This document shows, in pieces, positions 24,430 through 32,780 of a stretch of 44,424 bases of DNA. Source of the DNA: Rhodopseudomonas sp. (lineage in GTDB: Bacteria > Pseudomonadota > Alphaproteobacteria > Rhizobiales > Xanthobacteraceae); contig WGNB01000032.1 in assembly GCA_016124795.1 (NCBI GenBank), positions 1-44,424 on the forward strand. The letters are read 5' to 3'. The number at the start of each line of letters is the position of its first letter. The stretch's first letter is position 1. Made by a program: the position numbers and the translations under genes. The notes below the pieces were generated by a model that worked only from the letters and a program-made list of their open reading frames with translations, was not told the DNA's origin and did not search any database.

Positions 24430-25119
24430 CTAGCGCCAGTCGGTATGTTCGCCGGCGTGACGCAGGATGCCGTCGACGCGGCGGGCGATATGATGTTCGG
24501 TCAGCCGGCAGGCACGCAGGGCATTGCGGTCGATCGTCGCCTCGAACAGCGAAACGTGCTCCTCGTGCACATCGCGTTCGAACTTGCGCGCCACCCGGCG
24601 ATAGCGTTCGGCGCGCCGGTATAGCGTGGCGCGGATGTTGAGATAAGTCGGCGAGCCGCAAGCGGCGATCAGCGCCGAATGGAAGCGCTCGTTGCAGGCT
24701 TCCCATTCGTCGGCATGGGGCGAGTCCATGATCGCGCCGCGGTGAAGAATGTCCTGCTCGATGCTCGCCAGCGCGGTGAATGCGTCGCGCACGTCGCGCT
24801 CCCAGGCCTCGTCGCCGAGCCTGATCGAATCCTGCAAGGCTTCGACCTCGACCAGCGTACGCAGGCGGTTGACCGAGTGCAGCTCTTCCAGCGACAGCGG
24901 CGCGACCCAGAAACCGCGCTGGCCTTCCGAGACCACCAGAAATTCGCCGACCAGCCGCGCCAGCGCTTCGCGCAACGGTGCGTGGCCGACCTCGTAGCGG
25001 CTGCACAACTCGTCCAGCTTGAGCTTGGCGCGCGGTTGCAGCGCGCCGATCACGATGTCGTGGCGCAAGGCGCGATAGGCCTTCTCGGTCAGCGTCCGGC
25101 TGCTTTGATCGTGCTCCAT
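24430..25119 (-). CDS. GntR-family regulator, FCD subfamily
   Basis: A 229-residue GntR regulator. The N-terminal winged helix is seen in LTEKAYRALRHDIVIGAL, LKLDELCSRYEVGHAPLREALARLVGEF. The all-helical FCD effector domain (about 95-220) carries metal or ligand histidines in CNERFHSALIAACGS and LTEHHIARRVDGIL. FCD regulators typically sense small carboxylates or sugar acids and repress catabolic genes. It is divergent from the CocE-type hydrolase gene across a 280-base AT-rich region holding two copies of a 12-bp repeat, a likely operator. It converges on the nucleophile-less hydrolase gene. Confidence 0.93.
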   Translation of the reverse strand: MEHDQSSRTLTEKAYRALRHDIVIGALQPRAKLKLDELCSRYEVGHAPLREALARLVGEFLVVSEGQRGFWVAPLSLEELHSVNRLRTLVEVEALQDSIRLGDEAWERDVRDAFTALASIEQDILHRGAIMDSPHADEWEACNERFHSALIAACGSPTYLNIRATLYRRAERYRRVARKFERDVHEEHVSLFEATIDRNALRACRLTEHHIARRVDGILRHAGEHTDWR

Positions 25120-25237
25120 GCCGCTTTCTAAACCGATTCCGAGGCCCTTGGCGTTGGCCGCCAGCGGCCCTGGCCGTGCCGCCGGTGGTCAGTCCTGGCT
25201 GTGCCGCTTTTTCGCCGCCGCTGGGCAGGGCGTCGAG

Positions 25238-25249
25238 ATAAAATATCGA
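25238..25249. promoter_or_regulatory. AT-rich 12-bp repeat, copy 1
   Basis: ATAAAATATCGA occurs here and again, identical, at 25311-25322, 73 bases apart, in the divergent region between the GntR and CocE-type genes. The surrounding DNA is markedly AT-rich compared with the rest of the window. Direct repeats of this kind suit an operator for the adjacent GntR/FCD protein. Confidence 0.45.
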
Positions 25250-25310
25250 CGAAAATTGGCTATTAAAAGGAAAATTGTCACTTATTGGTCATTATGTGAG
25301 CCGGCGGGAT

Positions 25311-25322
25311 ATAAAATATCGA
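25311..25322. promoter_or_regulatory. AT-rich 12-bp repeat, copy 2
   Basis: This second identical ATAAAATATCGA is flanked by GGGAT on the left and TTTTTTATTGAC on the right. It lies 77 bases upstream of the hydrolase start, and the -35-like TTGACT just after it (25329-25334) would put the repeat next to a promoter of that gene. Confidence 0.45.
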
Positions 25323-25399
25323 TTTTTTATTGACTCGAAGCGGTTCCGTTCCTACCCAAGGGCTCCAGGTCTCGATCAAGGGCGGAACAAGGGGGAGCG

Positions 25400-27157
25400 A
25401 TGGGGCAGGCGGTGGACGGGTCGGAGACGATCGAACGCGACGGCATGCGCATTCTGATCGATGTGCCGTTTCCGGCGCGCGACGGCACGACCCTGCGCGC
25501 CGACGTCTATCTGCCCGCCGCGTCCGGCCGCTATCCCACCATCCTGAGCTACGGTTGTTACGCCAAGGGGCAGTCGTTCCAGCAGGCTTATGCCGGCCAG
25601 TGGGACCGGATGGTCGAGGATTTTCCCGCCATCCACGACATGAGTTCGAACGTCTATCAATCCTGGGAGCTGACCGATCCGGAGATCTGGACGCGCGCGG
25701 GCTACGCGGTGGTGCGCGTCGATTCACGCGGCTCCGGTTCGTCGGAAGGCGTGCAGGACGTTTTCTCCTACCGCGAGGCGCTCGACTATTACGACAGCAT
25801 CGAGTGGGCCGCCGCGCAGCCCTGGTCGTCGGGTCGCGTCGGTCTGCTCGGTATCTCCTATTATGCCGTCAACCAGTGGATGGTCGCGTCGCTGCAGCCG
25901 CCGCATCTCGCGGCGATGATTCCATGGGAAGGCGCCGCCGACTCCTATCGCGACATGTATTACCACGGCGGCATTCGCTGCCAGTTCCTCGATGCCTGGC
26001 TGCCGCGCCAGTTGCCGATGCAATACGGCTATGGCGACCGCGGCCGCAAAAGCATCGTGAGCGGCCGGAACGTCGCCGGCGCGGTCACCTTGTCCGATGA
26101 CGAACTCGCCGCCAATCGCACCGACAAGGTCGCGATGATCAAGGCGCATCCGACCGACGACGAGTCTTATGACGGCATCGCCGCCGACTGGTCGAAGATC
26201 ACGATTCCATTTCTATCGGCCGGCAACTGGGGCGGCGCCGGTCTGCATCTGCGCGGCAATGTCGAAGCTTTTGCGCAAGCCGCGTCGACACAGAAATGGC
26301 TCGAGATCCACGGCATGGAGCACTGGTCGCACTTCTACACGCCTTATGGCGTGGGCCTGCAAAAGCGCTTCTTCGATCACGTACTCAAGGGCGAGGCCAA
26401 TGGCTGGGATCGCCAGAAGCCGGTCATTCTGCAAATCCGCACCGTCGACGGCTTCGTCGAGCGTCACGAGGACGCCTGGCCGCTGCCGCGCACGCAATGG
26501 ACCGAGCATTATCTCGATTGCGGCTCGCATTTCATGTCGACCGCCAGGCCGGCCGTTGCCGCTGCCAAGACCTTCGACGCCACCGGGCCGGGACTGACCT
26601 TCGAAACCGTGGCGATGACGCAGGACACCGAGATTACCGGTCCGGTCGCGGCGACGCTCTATGTCAGTTCCGACACGATCGATGTCGACCTGTTCGTGAT
26701 GCTACGCCTGTTCGATCCCGACGGTCGCGAGGTCGTGTTCCGCGCCGCGATGGATGCCCATGCGCCGGTCGCGCAGGGCTGGCTGCGCGGTTCGCACCGC
26801 AAACTCGATGACAAAAAGAGTCTGCCGTACCGGCCCTACCACGTTCACGACACGCCCGAGCCGCTGACGCCGCATCAGGTCTATCGCATGGATGTCGAGA
26901 TCTGGCCGACCTCGATCGTCGTGCCGAAAGGCTATCGGCTCGCGCTGACGGTGAAGGGCTCCGATTACGTCTATGCCGGTTCGAGCCATCCGGCCGCGAG
27001 CTGCCATCGTTATCCGTCGCGCGGCTGCGGGCCATTCCTGCACAACGATCCGGACGACCGACCGGCGTCGGTCTTTGCCGGCAAGACCACCATTTACTCC
27101 GGCGCGGCGCATGCCTCGAAGCTGCTGCTGCCGGTGATTCCGACGCTCAAGGCCTGA
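25400..27157 (+). CDS. CocE/NonD-family hydrolase
   Basis: A 585-residue hydrolase of the CocE/NonD (X-Pro dipeptidyl-peptidase S15) class. The nucleophile elbow is GLLGISYYAVNQW (Ser in G-I-S-Y). VRVDSRGSGSSEG is the conserved oxyanion and loop region, and HGMEHWSHFY may hold the catalytic His. The last 230 or so residues form the jelly-roll PepX_C domain (GPVAATLYVSSD, DVDLFVMLR, VYRMDVEIWPTS). Length is right. ATG at 25400 follows GGGGGAGCG. Known relatives cleave cocaine esters, glutaryl side chains or peptides; the substrate here is not known. A Bug protein gene follows after 39 bases, so uptake and hydrolysis may be coupled. Confidence 0.9.
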   Translation: MGQAVDGSETIERDGMRILIDVPFPARDGTTLRADVYLPAASGRYPTILSYGCYAKGQSFQQAYAGQWDRMVEDFPAIHDMSSNVYQSWELTDPEIWTRAGYAVVRVDSRGSGSSEGVQDVFSYREALDYYDSIEWAAAQPWSSGRVGLLGISYYAVNQWMVASLQPPHLAAMIPWEGAADSYRDMYYHGGIRCQFLDAWLPRQLPMQYGYGDRGRKSIVSGRNVAGAVTLSDDELAANRTDKVAMIKAHPTDDESYDGIAADWSKITIPFLSAGNWGGAGLHLRGNVEAFAQAASTQKWLEIHGMEHWSHFYTPYGVGLQKRFFDHVLKGEANGWDRQKPVILQIRTVDGFVERHEDAWPLPRTQWTEHYLDCGSHFMSTARPAVAAAKTFDATGPGLTFETVAMTQDTEITGPVAATLYVSSDTIDVDLFVMLRLFDPDGREVVFRAAMDAHAPVAQGWLRGSHRKLDDKKSLPYRPYHVHDTPEPLTPHQVYRMDVEIWPTSIVVPKGYRLALTVKGSDYVYAGSSHPAASCHRYPSRGCGPFLHNDPDDRPASVFAGKTTIYSGAAHASKLLLPVIPTLKA

Positions 27158-27196
27158 TCCACTGGCCTGACAACGAAGCCAACATGGGAGTGAACA

Positions 27197-28198
27197 ATGG
27201 CAAGGCACTGCGTTTCCACACTGCTTAAGGCGGCCGCAATCGCGGTGGCGATCACCGGCGCGCTGGCCGCGCCGTCTCATGCCGGCGACTATCCGGAGCG
27301 TTTCGTGACGCTGATCGCGGCGACCGCCGCCGGCGGTCCGGGCGATGCGGTGGCGCGCACCGTTGCCAGCCGGATGTCGACCATTCTCGGCCAGCAGGTC
27401 GTGGTTGAAAACGTCGCCGGCGGCGGCGGCACCATCGGCGCCTCCCGGGTCGCCCACGCCAAGCCCGACGGCTACACGATGCTCATGCACCAGACCGGCA
27501 TCACCATCGCGCCGGCGCTCTACTCCAATCTGCCGTTCGATCTGGAAAAGGATCTCAAGCCGGTCGGCATGGTCAATGTCACCTACACGTTTCTGATCGG
27601 CCGCAAGTCGCTGCCGGCCAACAACATCAACGAACTGGTCGCGTGGATGAAGGGTCCCGGCAAGCCGGCCAAATTCGCGCATCCCGGCGTCGGCAGCATG
27701 GGTCATCTGGCCACCGTGTCCTTCGCCAAGGATGTCGGTGCCGAGATCGCGCCGGTGCCTTATCGCGGCATCGGGCCGGCGATGGGTGACATCATCGGCG
27801 AGCACGTCGATATTCTGTGGGCCGGACCGGCGACGGCGGTGCCGCAGATCAAGGCCGGCGCGGTGAAGGTGTTTGCTTTCAACGGCAACAAGCGTTCGCC
27901 GGTCCTGCCCGACGTGCCGTCGACCGGCGAACTCGGCTACAAGGACATGGATATTCCGTTCTGGCAGGCGCTGTTCGTGCCGGCCGGGACGCCGCAGCCG
28001 ATCGTCGACAAGTTGAATGCGGCGCTGCGTGAAACGCTGGCCGACCCGCATGTCCTGAAGGTGTTCCACGACACCGGCGCGGAAGCTTATCCGGCCGACA
28101 TGCAGACCACGGCGGCGGCGACGACCTTTATCCACGAGCAGGTCGCTCACTGGGCCGCGGTGGTCAAGGAACACAATATCAAGCTCGACCGGAAATAG
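27197..28198 (+). CDS. Bug/TctC-family periplasmic binding protein, second copy
   Basis: A 333-residue binding protein of the same family as the one at 16.6 kb but clearly diverged. A signal peptide is present (AAAIAVAITGALAAPSHAG). The family signatures are RFVTLIAATAAGGPGDAVART, VVVENVAGGGGTIGAS, VPYRGIGPAMGDIIG and VPSTGELGYKDM. The ATG at 27197 follows GGGAGTGAAC. It begins 39 bases after the CocE-type gene, so the two are likely co-transcribed under the GntR regulator. No TctAB genes are present. A hairpin begins 2 bases past its stop codon. Confidence 0.93.
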   Translation: MARHCVSTLLKAAAIAVAITGALAAPSHAGDYPERFVTLIAATAAGGPGDAVARTVASRMSTILGQQVVVENVAGGGGTIGASRVAHAKPDGYTMLMHQTGITIAPALYSNLPFDLEKDLKPVGMVNVTYTFLIGRKSLPANNINELVAWMKGPGKPAKFAHPGVGSMGHLATVSFAKDVGAEIAPVPYRGIGPAMGDIIGEHVDILWAGPATAVPQIKAGAVKVFAFNGNKRSPVLPDVPSTGELGYKDMDIPFWQALFVPAGTPQPIVDKLNAALRETLADPHVLKVFHDTGAEAYPADMQTTAAATTFIHEQVAHWAAVVKEHNIKLDRK

Positions 28199-28200
28199 AG

Positions 28201-28233
28201 CCGGCCGGAACCAGATCCAACCGTTCCGTCCGG
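28201..28233 (+). terminator. Hairpin after the second Bug gene
   Basis: An 11-bp stem with one mismatch (CCGGCCGGAAC with GTTCCGTCCGG) and an 11-base loop starts 2 bases after the stop codon. No T-run follows. Confidence 0.45.
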
Positions 28234-28470
28234 CGCTGTGACGCGCCGGGCGGGGAGCGGAACAACCGGGTTCCGGGCGTTGGTCTCACCGAAAAAGTGG
28301 GCCTTCAACGGCCGATATCGACGATCGATGGACACCAGGGCGTCGCCATCCCGCATGGCGGCGCCTTGACGTTGGCGACGCGCCCAGGACCGGCTTGACC
28401 GCCGCCGTCATCGCCGCCATCAAGGATGCTGTCGGGCTCTCGTTTTAGCGCCGCCATCCGGAAAGGCGTC
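28234..28470. other. Intergenic region before the DHA2 transporter gene
   Basis: No complete gene. Short open stretches occur (for example a frame ending at the TAG at 28446 just before the transporter), but none has a start with ribosome binding site or a recognisable domain. The transporter promoter presumably lies here; I could not pick a convincing -35/-10 pair. Confidence 0.35.
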
Positions 28471-30003
28471 ATGCCCGAACCTTATCAGACAGACAGCGCG
28501 TCGCCGAGCACCTGGATCGGCTTTGCCATGATGTGCCTCGGCATGTTCATGGCGATCCTCGATATCCAGGTGGTCGCCAGTTCGCTGCCGACGATCCAGG
28601 CCGCGTTGCATATCGGCCCGGAGGGGATGAGCTGGGTGCAGACCGCTTATCTCGTCGCCGAGATCGTCGCTATTCCGCTGACCGGCTATCTGACCCGGCT
28701 GATGACCATGCGCTGGCTGTTCGTGGCCGCGGTGTCGGTCTTTACGCTGGCCTCGGCCGGCTGCGCCGCCAGTTACAATTTCGAGATGCTGATCGGCTTC
28801 CGGGTGTTGCAGGGCTTTGCCGGCGGCACGCTGATCCCGGCGGTGTTCTCCGCCGTCTTCCTGCTGTTTCCCGAACGGTCGCAGGGCATCGCCACCACCA
28901 TTGCCGGCGTGGTCGCGGTGTTCGCGCCGACCGTCGGCCCGGTGGTCGGCGGCTGGCTGACCCAGACTTATTCATGGCACTGGCTGTTCCTGATCAACAT
29001 CGTTCCGGGCATTGTCGCCGCCGCCGGCGCGGCGCTGATGCTGCCGCGCGAGCGGCTCGATATGGCGCATCTGCGCGGTCTCGATGTGACGGCGCTGGTG
29101 ACGATGGCCGCCGGCCTGACGGCGCTGGAAATCGGCTTGAAGGAAGCGCCGGACCGCGGCTGGACCTCGCCCGTCGTGGCAGCGCTGCTCGCCTTCGCCG
29201 CCGTCGCCGCGCTGGCCTTCGTTGGCAAGACCTTGTGGTCGTCGCGCCCGATCGTGAACCTGCGCCATTTCGCCGACCGCAATTTTGTCATCGGTTGCGT
29301 GCTCAGCTTCGTCCTCGGCGTCGGGCTGTTCGGTTCGGTCTACCTGATGCCGTTCTTTCTTGGTCTGGTGCGTGGCCATGGCGCGCTTGAGATCGGCGAA
29401 ATCATGCTGGTCACCGGTCTGGCGCAGCTCATCGCCGCGCCGGTCGCGGTGGCGCTGGAGCGCCGGGTCGATCCGCGGTTCCTGTCGGCATTCGGCTTTG
29501 CTCTTTTCGCGCTGGGGCTCGGGATGAGTGCCTGGCAGACCAAGGACACCGACTTTGCCGGCATGCTGGTGCCGCAGATTTTGCGTGGTGCGGCGATCAT
29601 GTTCTGCCTGTTGCCGCCGACCCGGCTGGCGCTCGGCCATCTCGCGCCCGACGATGTCGCCGACGGCAGCGGCTTGTTCAACCTGATGCGCAATCTCGGC
29701 GGCGCCATCGGTCTGGCGCTGATCGACACCACGATCTTTGGCCGCGCGCCGGTGCACGCCACCGCGATCATGGATCGGCTGAAGGCCGGCGATGTCGCGA
29801 CCGCGACCTCGCTCGATATTCCCAAGGAAATGTTCCTGGCTCAGGTCGGTCAGCCGCTCGATCCGGGGATGGCGGCGATGCTCAAGCCGATGGTCGAGAA
29901 GCTGGCGCTGGTCGATGCGATCAACGACGCCTGGTTATTGGTCGCGATCATCACCGCCGTCGCGCTGCTGCTGTTGCCGTTGGTGCGGCGCCTGCCGCGC
30001 TGA
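28471..30003 (+). CDS. DHA2-family (EmrB/QacA-like) MFS drug exporter
   Basis: A 510-residue inner membrane proton antiporter with about 14 hydrophobic segments, as in the DHA2 family. LDIQVVASSLPTIQ in the first helix is the family motif, WVQTAYLVAEIV lies in helix 2, and motif C is GVVAVFAPTVGPVVGGW. It would expel hydrophobic or cationic compounds. No membrane-fusion partner gene (emrA type) is next to it. I chose ATG at 28471, preceded by GGAAAGG; an upstream ATG at 28426 would add 15 residues. It converges on the PsiE-like gene, with 18 bases between the stops. Confidence 0.92.
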   Translation: MPEPYQTDSASPSTWIGFAMMCLGMFMAILDIQVVASSLPTIQAALHIGPEGMSWVQTAYLVAEIVAIPLTGYLTRLMTMRWLFVAAVSVFTLASAGCAASYNFEMLIGFRVLQGFAGGTLIPAVFSAVFLLFPERSQGIATTIAGVVAVFAPTVGPVVGGWLTQTYSWHWLFLINIVPGIVAAAGAALMLPRERLDMAHLRGLDVTALVTMAAGLTALEIGLKEAPDRGWTSPVVAALLAFAAVAALAFVGKTLWSSRPIVNLRHFADRNFVIGCVLSFVLGVGLFGSVYLMPFFLGLVRGHGALEIGEIMLVTGLAQLIAAPVAVALERRVDPRFLSAFGFALFALGLGMSAWQTKDTDFAGMLVPQILRGAAIMFCLLPPTRLALGHLAPDDVADGSGLFNLMRNLGGAIGLALIDTTIFGRAPVHATAIMDRLKAGDVATATSLDIPKEMFLAQVGQPLDPGMAAMLKPMVEKLALVDAINDAWLLVAIITAVALLLLPLVRRLPR

Positions 30004-30021
30004 CCGGAAAACGCCTTCGGC

Positions 30022-30492
30022 TTATTCCGGCGGTTGCGCTGGCTGCGCGGACCGGGGCAAGTGGCCGCCGATCAGCCAGTACAGCGCGCCGAGCGCCAGC
30101 GCGAGCCCGCCGATGCCGAGAAATGTGTCGAGCGTGGCGGTCTTGAAATCGAGCAGGATGATCTTTCGCGCGACCACCAGCACGGCGATGAGCACCACGG
30201 TGCGGGCCTGGATGATGCCGGACTTGTTTTCAATCGCCAGCGCGATCGAGTGATTGAATTCGAGCAGGATCAGGATCGTCAGGATCGATCCGAAGACGTC
30301 CTGCAACAGTTCCTTCTCCATGAAGTCGAGACCGAGCTTGAAATCCTTCAGCAGTTCGAGCGCGGCGAGCACGATTGAGTAGACGATGATGACGCAAATC
30401 AGCAGCATGATCGCGCGCGACACGATCTGCTCGAAGCGTTCGTAGGACGTCAGTTCCTTCCAGTCGCGCTTGAGTGCCGCCAAATTCAGCAT
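30022..30492 (-). CDS. PsiE-family membrane protein
   Basis: A 156-residue inner membrane protein with four predicted helices (AIMLLICVIIVYSIVLAALELL, FGSILTILILLEFNHSIALAI, VVLIAVLVVARKIILLDF, FLGIGGLALALGALYWLIG). The family is called phosphate-starvation-inducible PsiE after the E. coli protein, whose function is unknown. The signatures are EFNHSIALAIE and VARKIILLD. A Pro-rich short tail (AQPAQPPE) ends the protein. It lies alone between convergent and codirectional neighbours; no Pho box was identified. Confidence 0.87.
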   Translation of the reverse strand: MLNLAALKRDWKELTSYERFEQIVSRAIMLLICVIIVYSIVLAALELLKDFKLGLDFMEKELLQDVFGSILTILILLEFNHSIALAIENKSGIIQARTVVLIAVLVVARKIILLDFKTATLDTFLGIGGLALALGALYWLIGGHLPRSAQPAQPPE

Positions 30493-30556
30493 CTGTCACA
30501 TTCCCGCATTGAGTCGCCTGCTCGTATCCGCAGGCTAGCATAATCGGCGCGGCCGG

Positions 30557-31468
30557 TTAGGCGCTCGCCGCGCCACGCAGGTTGTCGGCGAGGAAGTCTA
30601 CCAGCACCCGCACCCGCGCTGGCATGGTCGGGCCGCCGATAAAGACGGCATGGATCGCCTCGCGGTCCTGCGGGTTGAAGGCTTCGAGCAACGGCACCAG
30701 CCGGCCGTCGGCCAGATGCGCGCCGATGTGAAAATTGCCGACGCGGGTAATGCCGACGCCATCGACCGCGAGTTCCACAAGCGTCTCGCCGTTATTGGCC
30801 GTCATGTTGCCGCTGACCGACACCATGCGGTCGTGGCCGTCCTCGCGGAACGGCCAGCCCGGTTCGACGCGGCGGAAGTTGAAGTCGAGGCAGTTGTGCC
30901 GGGCCAGATCGTCGGGCGTCAACGGCGTGCCGGCGCGGGTGAGATAATCCGGCGACGCGACGACGGTGCGTCCGGTGTCGCCGAGCCGCCGCGCGGTCAA
31001 CGGGCTGTCGGCGAGCGGTCCGAACCGGATTGCGACGTCGGCGCGCCCGCCGAGAATATCGGCAAGCTCGTCGCTGAGGTCGATATCGATCGCGATGCCG
31101 GGATAGAGCGTCACGAAGCGCCGCAGTAACGGCACGATCACCATCCGGCCATGCGCCGAGGCCATGCTGATGCGCACCCGGCCGCGCGGCGAGGCCTGGT
31201 CGGCGATGGCGCTTTCGGTCTCGGCGATGTCGGCGAGGATGCGCCGCGCCGCCCGGGCATAAGCCTCGCCTTCGGCGGTCAGCCGCAGCGAGCGCGTGGT
31301 ACGCACGACCAGCCGCACGTTCAACCGGGATTCGATGCGGGCAAGGATGCGGCTGACCGCCGAAGGGGTCAAAGCAAGGGCGCGGGCGGCGGCCGACAGG
31401 CTGCCCTCGCGCGCCACCGCGACGAAGGCGACCATCTCGCCCGCCCGGTCGATGCCGTCGCGTTCCAT
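30557..31468 (-). CDS. LysR-family transcriptional regulator
   Basis: A 303-residue LysR protein with the helix-turn-helix at residues 10-70 (MVAFVAVAREGSLSAAARAL, TPSAVSRILARIESRLN) and the substrate domain after residue 90. The pattern VVRTTRSLRLTAEG and DEL...GRADVAIRFG is of the large AaeR/PA0477-type group. It is divergent from an MFS exporter gene, with 133 bases between the starts, a common arrangement in which LysR controls the exporter in response to a substrate of the pump. Confidence 0.93.
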   Translation of the reverse strand: MERDGIDRAGEMVAFVAVAREGSLSAAARALALTPSAVSRILARIESRLNVRLVVRTTRSLRLTAEGEAYARAARRILADIAETESAIADQASPRGRVRISMASAHGRMVIVPLLRRFVTLYPGIAIDIDLSDELADILGGRADVAIRFGPLADSPLTARRLGDTGRTVVASPDYLTRAGTPLTPDDLARHNCLDFNFRRVEPGWPFREDGHDRMVSVSGNMTANNGETLVELAVDGVGITRVGNFHIGAHLADGRLVPLLEAFNPQDREAIHAVFIGGPTMPARVRVLVDFLADNLRGAASA

Positions 31469-31601
31469 TTGTGATCTCCACGCACAGATCTTGGTCCGAC
31501 GAGCCTACTAGCGCGAATTGCGGCAGTGCACCATGTCTGTCCGAGCAAAAATCAGCGCCGCCGGATTCGGTCGGCCCAGCCTTCCACGTCAGGACCATGC
31601 C

Positions 31602-32774
31602 ATGAAGCTCAACCCGCCTTTGCTGGCTCTCGCGCTCGGTGCTTTCGGCATCGGCGTCACCGAATTCACGCCGATGGGCATGCTGCCGCTGATCGCCAAC
31701 GATCTCGGTGTCTCGATCCCGGCTGCCGGGCTGCTGGTCAGCGCCTATGCGATGGGCGTGCTGGTCGGCGCGCCGCTGATGACGCTGGGCTTTGCCCGGG
31801 TGTCGCGGCGGACCTTGCTGGTCGGGCTGATGGGCATCTTCACGCTCGGCAATCTGCTGGCGGCGCTGTCCGGCAGCTACACCATGCTGTTGATCGCGCG
31901 GCTCGTCACCTCGTTCAACCACGGCGCTTTCTTCGGCGTTGGTGCGGTGGTGGCGGCGAGCGTGGTCGCGCCGGAACGGCGGGCCACCGCGGTGGCGGCG
32001 ATGTTCTCCGGCCTGACCATTGCGACCGTCGGCGGCGTGCCGCTGGCGGCCTGGCTCGGCGAAGTGCTGGGCTGGCGCGCGACCTTCTGGGGCATTGCCG
32101 GCATCGGCGCGATCGTGATGGTGGCGCTGCGCTTTGCCTTGCCGCCGCTGCCGGTCGAACGCGGCGCCGACATGCGCGCCGAGTTGCGCGTGCTCGGCCG
32201 CGCGCCGGTGCTGTTTGCTTTGGCGCTGACGGTGATCGGCGCCAGCGCGATGTTCACGGTCTTCACTTATATCGTGCCGATCCTGCGGGTCGAGACTGGA
32301 GCGGCGACGCCTTTCGTGACGGCGATGCTGGTCGTCTACGGCCTCGGCCTGACGGTCGGCAACTGGGCCGGCGGCCGTTTCGCCGATCGCTCGGTCGACG
32401 GCACGCTGATCGTATCGCTCGGCGGACTGGTCGTGCTGCTGCTGCTGTTCGCCGCGGGCATGCGTTTCGAGGCGAGCGCGGCGGTGCTGATCTTCTTGTG
32501 GGGCATCGGCAGTTTCGCGGTGGTGCCGCCGTTGCAGATGCGGGTGATGCAGGCGGCCCATGAAGCGCCGAACCTCGCTTCGGCGATGAACATCGGTGCG
32601 TTCAATCTCGGCAATGCGATCGGCGCGGCGCTCGGTGGCGGCGTGATCGATGCCGGGCTCGGGCTGCCGATGGTGTCGGTCGCGGGTGCCGCGATGGCCG
32701 CCGCCGGTCTCGTGATGGTGCTGGCGTCGCGGCGCTCGAAGAAGGCGGCGGCGGTCAAGCCGGCCGCCTGCTGA
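31602..32774 (+). CDS. MFS exporter (DHA1, AraJ/YdhP-like)
   Basis: A 390-residue, 12-helix major facilitator of the DHA1 family. LGAFGIGVTEFTPMGMLPLIA at the N-terminus (split here as LGAFGIGVTEFTP and MGMLPLIA) is the signature of AraJ/YdhP-type exporters, and LVTSFNHGAFFGVG and GGVPLAAWLGEVLGWRATFW are further matches. I chose ATG at 31602 because the hydrophobic first helix begins right after it; an earlier start would add 28 polar residues. It is divergent from the LysR gene and ends 6 bases from the stop of a convergent dehydrogenase gene. Substrate unknown. Confidence 0.93.
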   Translation: MKLNPPLLALALGAFGIGVTEFTPMGMLPLIANDLGVSIPAAGLLVSAYAMGVLVGAPLMTLGFARVSRRTLLVGLMGIFTLGNLLAALSGSYTMLLIARLVTSFNHGAFFGVGAVVAASVVAPERRATAVAAMFSGLTIATVGGVPLAAWLGEVLGWRATFWGIAGIGAIVMVALRFALPPLPVERGADMRAELRVLGRAPVLFALALTVIGASAMFTVFTYIVPILRVETGAATPFVTAMLVVYGLGLTVGNWAGGRFADRSVDGTLIVSLGGLVVLLLLFAAGMRFEASAAVLIFLWGIGSFAVVPPLQMRVMQAAHEAPNLASAMNIGAFNLGNAIGAALGGGVIDAGLGLPMVSVAGAAMAAAGLVMVLASRRSKKAAAVKPAAC

Positions 32775-32780
32775 TCTGCG

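Noticed and set aside
28340-28446. Open stretch ending at TAG 28446, with a sequence ending in AAIKDAVGLSF, as a gene remnant
   Set aside because: Too short, with no start and no confirmed family; its hint of similarity to an IIA or LysR end is not enough.
30792-32561. A 589-codon minus-strand frame rich in His, Arg and Gln across the MFS gene
   Set aside because: It overlaps the convincing MFS and LysR genes and has only the low-complexity composition of antisense GC-rich DNA.
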